A stretch of 12,295 bases of DNA. Source: Pseudomonadota bacterium (GTDB lineage Bacteria; Pseudomonadota; Gammaproteobacteria; Burkholderiales; Burkholderiaceae_C). A program made the position numbers and the translations under genes. The notes below the pieces were generated by a model, which was given only the letters and a program-made list of their open reading frames with translations, was not told where the DNA came from and ran no database searches. The stretch spans positions 1-12,295 of the forward strand of contig JAEYPG010000100.1 of assembly GCA_023410975.1 (NCBI GenBank), in the 5' to 3' direction. Positions 9,752 through 12,295 of the stretch are shown here, piece by piece. The first letter of the stretch is position 1; the number at the start of each line of letters is the position of its first letter.

Positions 9752-10630
9752 ATGGAGCTTTACCAACTCAAGACCTTCGTGGCCGTGGCCACCGAGGGCA
9801 ACCTTACGCGGGCGGCGCAAGCGGTCTTCACGAGCCCGCCGGCGGTGAGTGCGCAAATGAAGTCGCTGGAGGACGAGCTGGGCGTGCGGCTCTTTGACCG
9901 CGTGCCGCGCGGCATGACGCTCACGGCGGCCGGCGAGCGGCTGCTGGTCGAGGCGCAGCGCACGATCGCCGCGGCCCAGGCGATGCAGGCGGCTGCGGCG
10001 CAGATCCGCGGGCAGGCCCGGGGCACGGTGCGCATGGGCACGGTCAGCGATCCGGTGTCGCTGCGGTTGGGCGACGTGTTCGTGCGCCTGGCCGAGCAGC
10101 ACCCGCAGGTGGCGCTGCAGCTGCATCAGGCGGTGTCGATGCGCACGCTGCAGGCCGTGCGCCGCGGCGAGCTGGACTGTGCCTACGCGCTGTGCGAGCA
10201 GGCCGAGGTCGAGGGGCTGGAACTGGTGCGCCTGACTGCTTGCGACATCGTTGCCGTCCTGCCGCCGCGTTTTGCCGGCACACCCGCTCCGAAGACCCTG
10301 GCCGAGCTGGCCTCGCTCCCTTGGGTCACGTCGTCACCGGAGTGCGGACTGCGGCCGCAGCTGGAGGCGTTGTTCAAGGAGGCTGGCCACGGCGTGCCGG
10401 CGGGCACCATGGCCGATACCGAAGGAGCCGTGCTCGGCATGGTGGCCAGTGGCCTGGGGGCTGGCTTGATGCGGCGCGACCAGGCCGTCGAAGCCGAGCG
10501 CGCGGGCCAGGGGCTCATCTGGAACGGTTGGCAAGGACGAACATGGCTGTGCTGGGCAAGTACCGCCACGGCGCTGGAAGTGCCGGCAGTGGCTGCGGTA
10601 CGCGACACGGTATTGCAGGCTTGGGCGTGA
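9752..10630 (+). CDS. LysR-family transcriptional regulator
   Basis: The 292 residues match the family's usual length of about 300. The N-terminal winged helix-turn-helix (about 1-62) is typical: MELYQLKTFVAVATEGNLTR, then AAQAVFTSPPAVSAQMKSLE and LGVRLFDR, with GMTLTAAGERLL in the wing. The linker helix follows, and an effector-binding domain of the periplasmic-binding-protein fold starts near residue 90 with GTVRMGTVSDP. ATG 9752 is chosen because the conserved family start begins right there; the open frame extends back to 9635 over promoter DNA. The effector is unknown. Divergent orientation to the EamA permease gene suggests control of that transporter; a link to the Nramp-type gene 296 bases downstream is less likely. 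Confidence 0.93.
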   Translation: MELYQLKTFVAVATEGNLTRAAQAVFTSPPAVSAQMKSLEDELGVRLFDRVPRGMTLTAAGERLLVEAQRTIAAAQAMQAAAAQIRGQARGTVRMGTVSDPVSLRLGDVFVRLAEQHPQVALQLHQAVSMRTLQAVRRGELDCAYALCEQAEVEGLELVRLTACDIVAVLPPRFAGTPAPKTLAELASLPWVTSSPECGLRPQLEALFKEAGHGVPAGTMADTEGAVLGMVASGLGAGLMRRDQAVEAERAGQGLIWNGWQGRTWLCWASTATALEVPAVAAVRDTVLQAWA

Positions 10631-10650
10631 CGCCGGCGGGCTCGTTACCA

Positions 10651-10670
10651 GGAATAATTCGAATTCTTCC
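10651..10670. promoter_or_regulatory. AT-rich near-palindrome just after the LysR gene
   Basis: The 20-base sequence has GGAA and TTCC arms around the perfect 10-base palindrome AATTCGAATT, with a single mismatched pair (bases 5 and 16). It stands out in GC-rich DNA, 20 bases past the LysR stop and about 256 bases before the Nramp-type gene. It could be an operator for a dimeric regulator of the downstream gene, or part of a LysR 3' hairpin. No T-run follows, so a terminator is less likely. Confidence 0.4.
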
Positions 10671-10844
10671 ATCGGACGGCACGTCCAGGAGCCCAGCCCC
10701 CGGCGGCCGGCCTTCGTCGTCCGGCGGCCTGTACCGCTGACACGCCTGGTGTCGCCTGCGGCGGGTGCCGGGCAGTGGAGGTCTCCAGCCTTGCAGCGCC
10801 CGGCGGGCAGACGCTGATCGTTTTCGGGGCGCGCTGCTCCGAAC

Positions 10845-10926
10845 CGTCTCCTCCCGGGATAAAACATCTGCGGCGCTTGTGACGCGCCGCCTTGGCCCGT
10901 GCATGCGCGGGTAACGGGAGACGTCC
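10845..10926 (+). promoter_or_regulatory. Candidate cis-regulatory RNA: three-helix junction covering the ribosome binding site of the Nramp-type gene
   Basis: Three helices can be drawn without conflict. P1 pairs CGTCTC plus CCG (10845-10850, 10854-10856) with CGG plus GAGACG (10915-10923), leaving a three-base bulge, and covers the Shine-Dalgarno GGGAG (10916-10920). P2 is a perfect 7-bp stem, GCGGCGC (10870-10876) with GCGCCGC (10884-10890). P3 is a 6-bp stem (10896-10901 with 10906-10911, one G-T pair) with a CATG loop. The P1-P2 joint is A-rich (10857-10869). P3's 5' arm CCCGT can alternatively pair with ACGGG at 10914-10918, an alternative that also occludes the ribosome binding site. 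This was folded by eye; GC-rich DNA gives chance helices easily, and it does not match the yybP-ykoY manganese riboswitch consensus as I know it. Confidence 0.35.
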
Positions 10927-12201
10927 ATGAACACGAAGGCCTTCGATAGCTTCGCACAACGGCTCGGGCCCGGCCTGATCACCGGCGCGGCGGATGACGA
11001 CCCCAGCGGCATCGCCACGTACTCCCAGGCGGGTTCGCAGTTCGGCTTCGGCCTGGTGTGGACGCTGCTGCTGACCACGCCGCTGATGATCGGCATCCAG
11101 ATGCTCTCGGCGCGCATCGGCTGGGTCACTGGTCAAGGGCTGGCGGCCAACATCGCCCGCGTATGCCCACGCTGGCTCACGCTGGCGCTCGTGGGCCTGC
11201 TGGTGGTGGCCAACACCATCAACATCGCCGCCGACATCGGCGCCATGGCCGAGGCGGTTCGGCTGCTCGTGGGCGGCCCCCACGTGGTCTACATCGTGGC
11301 CGCCGGCGCGCTGTGCATCCTCGGCCAGGTGTACTTTTCCTACGAGCGCACGGTGCGCGTGCTCAAGTGGCTGACGCTGGCGCTGTTCTCCTACGTGGCG
11401 GTCGTCATGTCGGTGCAGGTGCCCTGGCGCGAGGCGATCCAAGCGTCGTTGCGGCCCTGGGCGGTCGTGCCCGCCGGCACGACCGCCGGCGATTACGCGG
11501 GCATGGTGGTGGCCGTGCTGGGCACGACCATCAGCCCGTACCTGTTCTTCTGGCAGGCCGCGCAGGAGGTGGAGGACAACCACCGCCGTCCCGAGGCGAC
11601 AAGGTTGCGAGATCACCCGGCCTACGCGGCCGAGCACTTGGCGCGCATCAAGCAGGACACCTACGTCGGCATGCTGCTGTCCAACGCGGTGGCGCTTTGC
11701 ATCGTGGTGGCCACCGCGGTGACCCTGCACCAGCACGGCATCACGCACATCCAGACCTCGGCACAGGCGGCCGAGGCGCTGCGCCCGGTGGCCGGCGAGT
11801 TCGCCTTTGCCGTCTTCGCGCTGGGCATCATCGGCACCGGGCTGCTGGCGGTGCCCGTGCTCGCGGGCTCGGCGGCCTACGCCGTCAGCGAGATCTTCGG
11901 GTGGAAGGCGGGCCTGTCCCACGGCTTCCGCGAGGCGCGGGGCTTCTACGCCATCATCGTCGCGGCCACGGGCATCGGCACCGTCATGAGCGTGTTCGAG
12001 GTCGATCCGATCCGCGCACTGGTGTGGAGTGCCATCGTCAACGGCGTCATCTCGGTGCCGATCATGGTCGCGATGATGTGGATCGGGCAGTCGCGCCGTC
12101 TCATGGGCGAGCTCACGATGAGCCGGCGGCATCGCGTTTTCGGCTGGGCCGCCACGGGCGTGATGGCAGCCGCCGTGGCGGTCATGCTGCTCACGAGCTG
12201 A
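10927..12201 (+). CDS. Nramp-superfamily divalent metal transporter with non-canonical metal site
   Basis: The 424-residue inner-membrane protein has about eleven hydrophobic helices and the Nramp start GPGLITGAADDDPSG (14-28). Canonical Nramp proteins carry DPGN in helix 1 and a Met in MPH of helix 6, all metal-contacting. Here helix 1 reads D25-P-S-G28 and helix 6 reads G199-T-T-I-S-P-Y205, so the Asn is Gly and the Met is Ser; the helix 1 Asp is kept. This belongs to a divergent Nramp clade, and loss of the Met thioether suggests harder ions such as Mg2+ rather than Mn2+ or Fe2+, but that is inference. mntH is therefore not assigned. ATG 10927 has GGGAG six bases upstream. The leader can form a structure over that site. 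No metal regulator lies next to it. Confidence 0.9.
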   Translation: MNTKAFDSFAQRLGPGLITGAADDDPSGIATYSQAGSQFGFGLVWTLLLTTPLMIGIQMLSARIGWVTGQGLAANIARVCPRWLTLALVGLLVVANTINIAADIGAMAEAVRLLVGGPHVVYIVAAGALCILGQVYFSYERTVRVLKWLTLALFSYVAVVMSVQVPWREAIQASLRPWAVVPAGTTAGDYAGMVVAVLGTTISPYLFFWQAAQEVEDNHRRPEATRLRDHPAYAAEHLARIKQDTYVGMLLSNAVALCIVVATAVTLHQHGITHIQTSAQAAEALRPVAGEFAFAVFALGIIGTGLLAVPVLAGSAAYAVSEIFGWKAGLSHGFREARGFYAIIVAATGIGTVMSVFEVDPIRALVWSAIVNGVISVPIMVAMMWIGQSRRLMGELTMSRRHRVFGWAATGVMAAAVAVMLLTS

Positions 12202-12212
12202 CGCGGCCGGTC

Positions 12213-12230
12213 CCGCCAGGGCATTGGCGG
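12213..12230. terminator. Hairpin between convergent gene ends
   Basis: CCGCCA (12213-12218) and TGGCGG (12225-12230) pair exactly around a six-base loop, 12 bases after the Nramp-type stop. It lies just before the stop of the probable convergent gene, where a bidirectional terminator would be useful. No T-run is present, so intrinsic termination is uncertain. Confidence 0.4.
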
Positions 12231-12246
12231 CCGAGCGCGCCGCCGC

Positions 12247-12295
12247 TCATGGCGCCGCGCCGGCCTGGGGCGCCGGCGCCGGCCCGGCGCTCAGC
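12247..12295 (-). CDS. C-terminal end of a convergent gene (partial, Pro/Ala-rich tail)
   Basis: Read leftward from the window edge, one frame gives LSAGPAPAPQAGAAP and then TGA at 12249-12247. A Pro/Ala-rich tail ending 45 bases from the convergent Nramp-type stop is a common arrangement in GC-rich bacteria. Only 15 residues are visible, so the product is unknown. A rightward start at 12249 is also possible but has no ribosome binding site of note. Confidence 0.4.
   Translation of the reverse strand, partial: LSAGPAPAPQAGAAP

Noticed and set aside
10645..12132. Long leftward open frame (495 codons) opposite the Nramp-type gene.
   Set aside because: It is the antisense shadow of a clear membrane transporter; its translation is His/Arg/Gly-rich and has no family character.

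Overview
The window is GC-rich chromosomal DNA with long open frames on both strands, as expected of a betaproteobacterium (Burkholderiales or Rhodocyclales type). This placement rests on base composition, gene families and gene style only; there is no rRNA or other phylogenetic marker here.

The left 7.1 kb is a cyclic-di-GMP signalling cluster read leftward. It runs: a six-TM hybrid histidine kinase with receiver and Hpt (7078 down to 4793); a response regulator with receiver, PAS, GGDEF and EAL domains (4796 to 2616), whose start overlaps the Hpt stop as ATGA and has a strong ribosome binding site; a 560-base gap; and a membrane sensor with Cache, HAMP, GAF and GGDEF domains (from 2055). 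Two of the three genes carry lesions. The kinase has an in-frame amber codon at 5341-5339, inside its receiver domain. The Cache-GAF-GGDEF sensor is cut at 124-125, just after its GGDEF domain begins, by a mobile element whose end and first transposase codons occupy bases 1-123. The junction sits on CTAG, the preferred target of IS630-type elements. Only the response regulator has every c-di-GMP synthesis and hydrolysis motif intact. The cluster looks like a signalling module partly decayed by recent single events.

The stretch 7079-8131 (about 1.05 kb) has no convincing gene. It holds a 10-base inverted repeat, a 12-base direct repeat and a small AT-rich hairpin.

From 8132 to 10630 there is a universal stress protein (GTG start) and an EamA/DMT-type permease, both leftward, and a divergently transcribed LysR-type regulator. 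The LysR regulator and the permease share a 135-base divergent promoter region, so the permease is the obvious candidate target.

The right end carries an Nramp-superfamily transporter (10927-12201) with non-canonical metal-site motifs: DPSG in place of DPGN, and GTTISPY in place of the helix containing MPH. The roughly 80 bases before its start can fold into a three-helix junction in which the closing helix covers the Shine-Dalgarno sequence. This is a candidate cis-regulatory RNA and, with the two gene lesions, the most interesting part of the window. A convergent gene probably ends at 12247, with a hairpin between the two stops.
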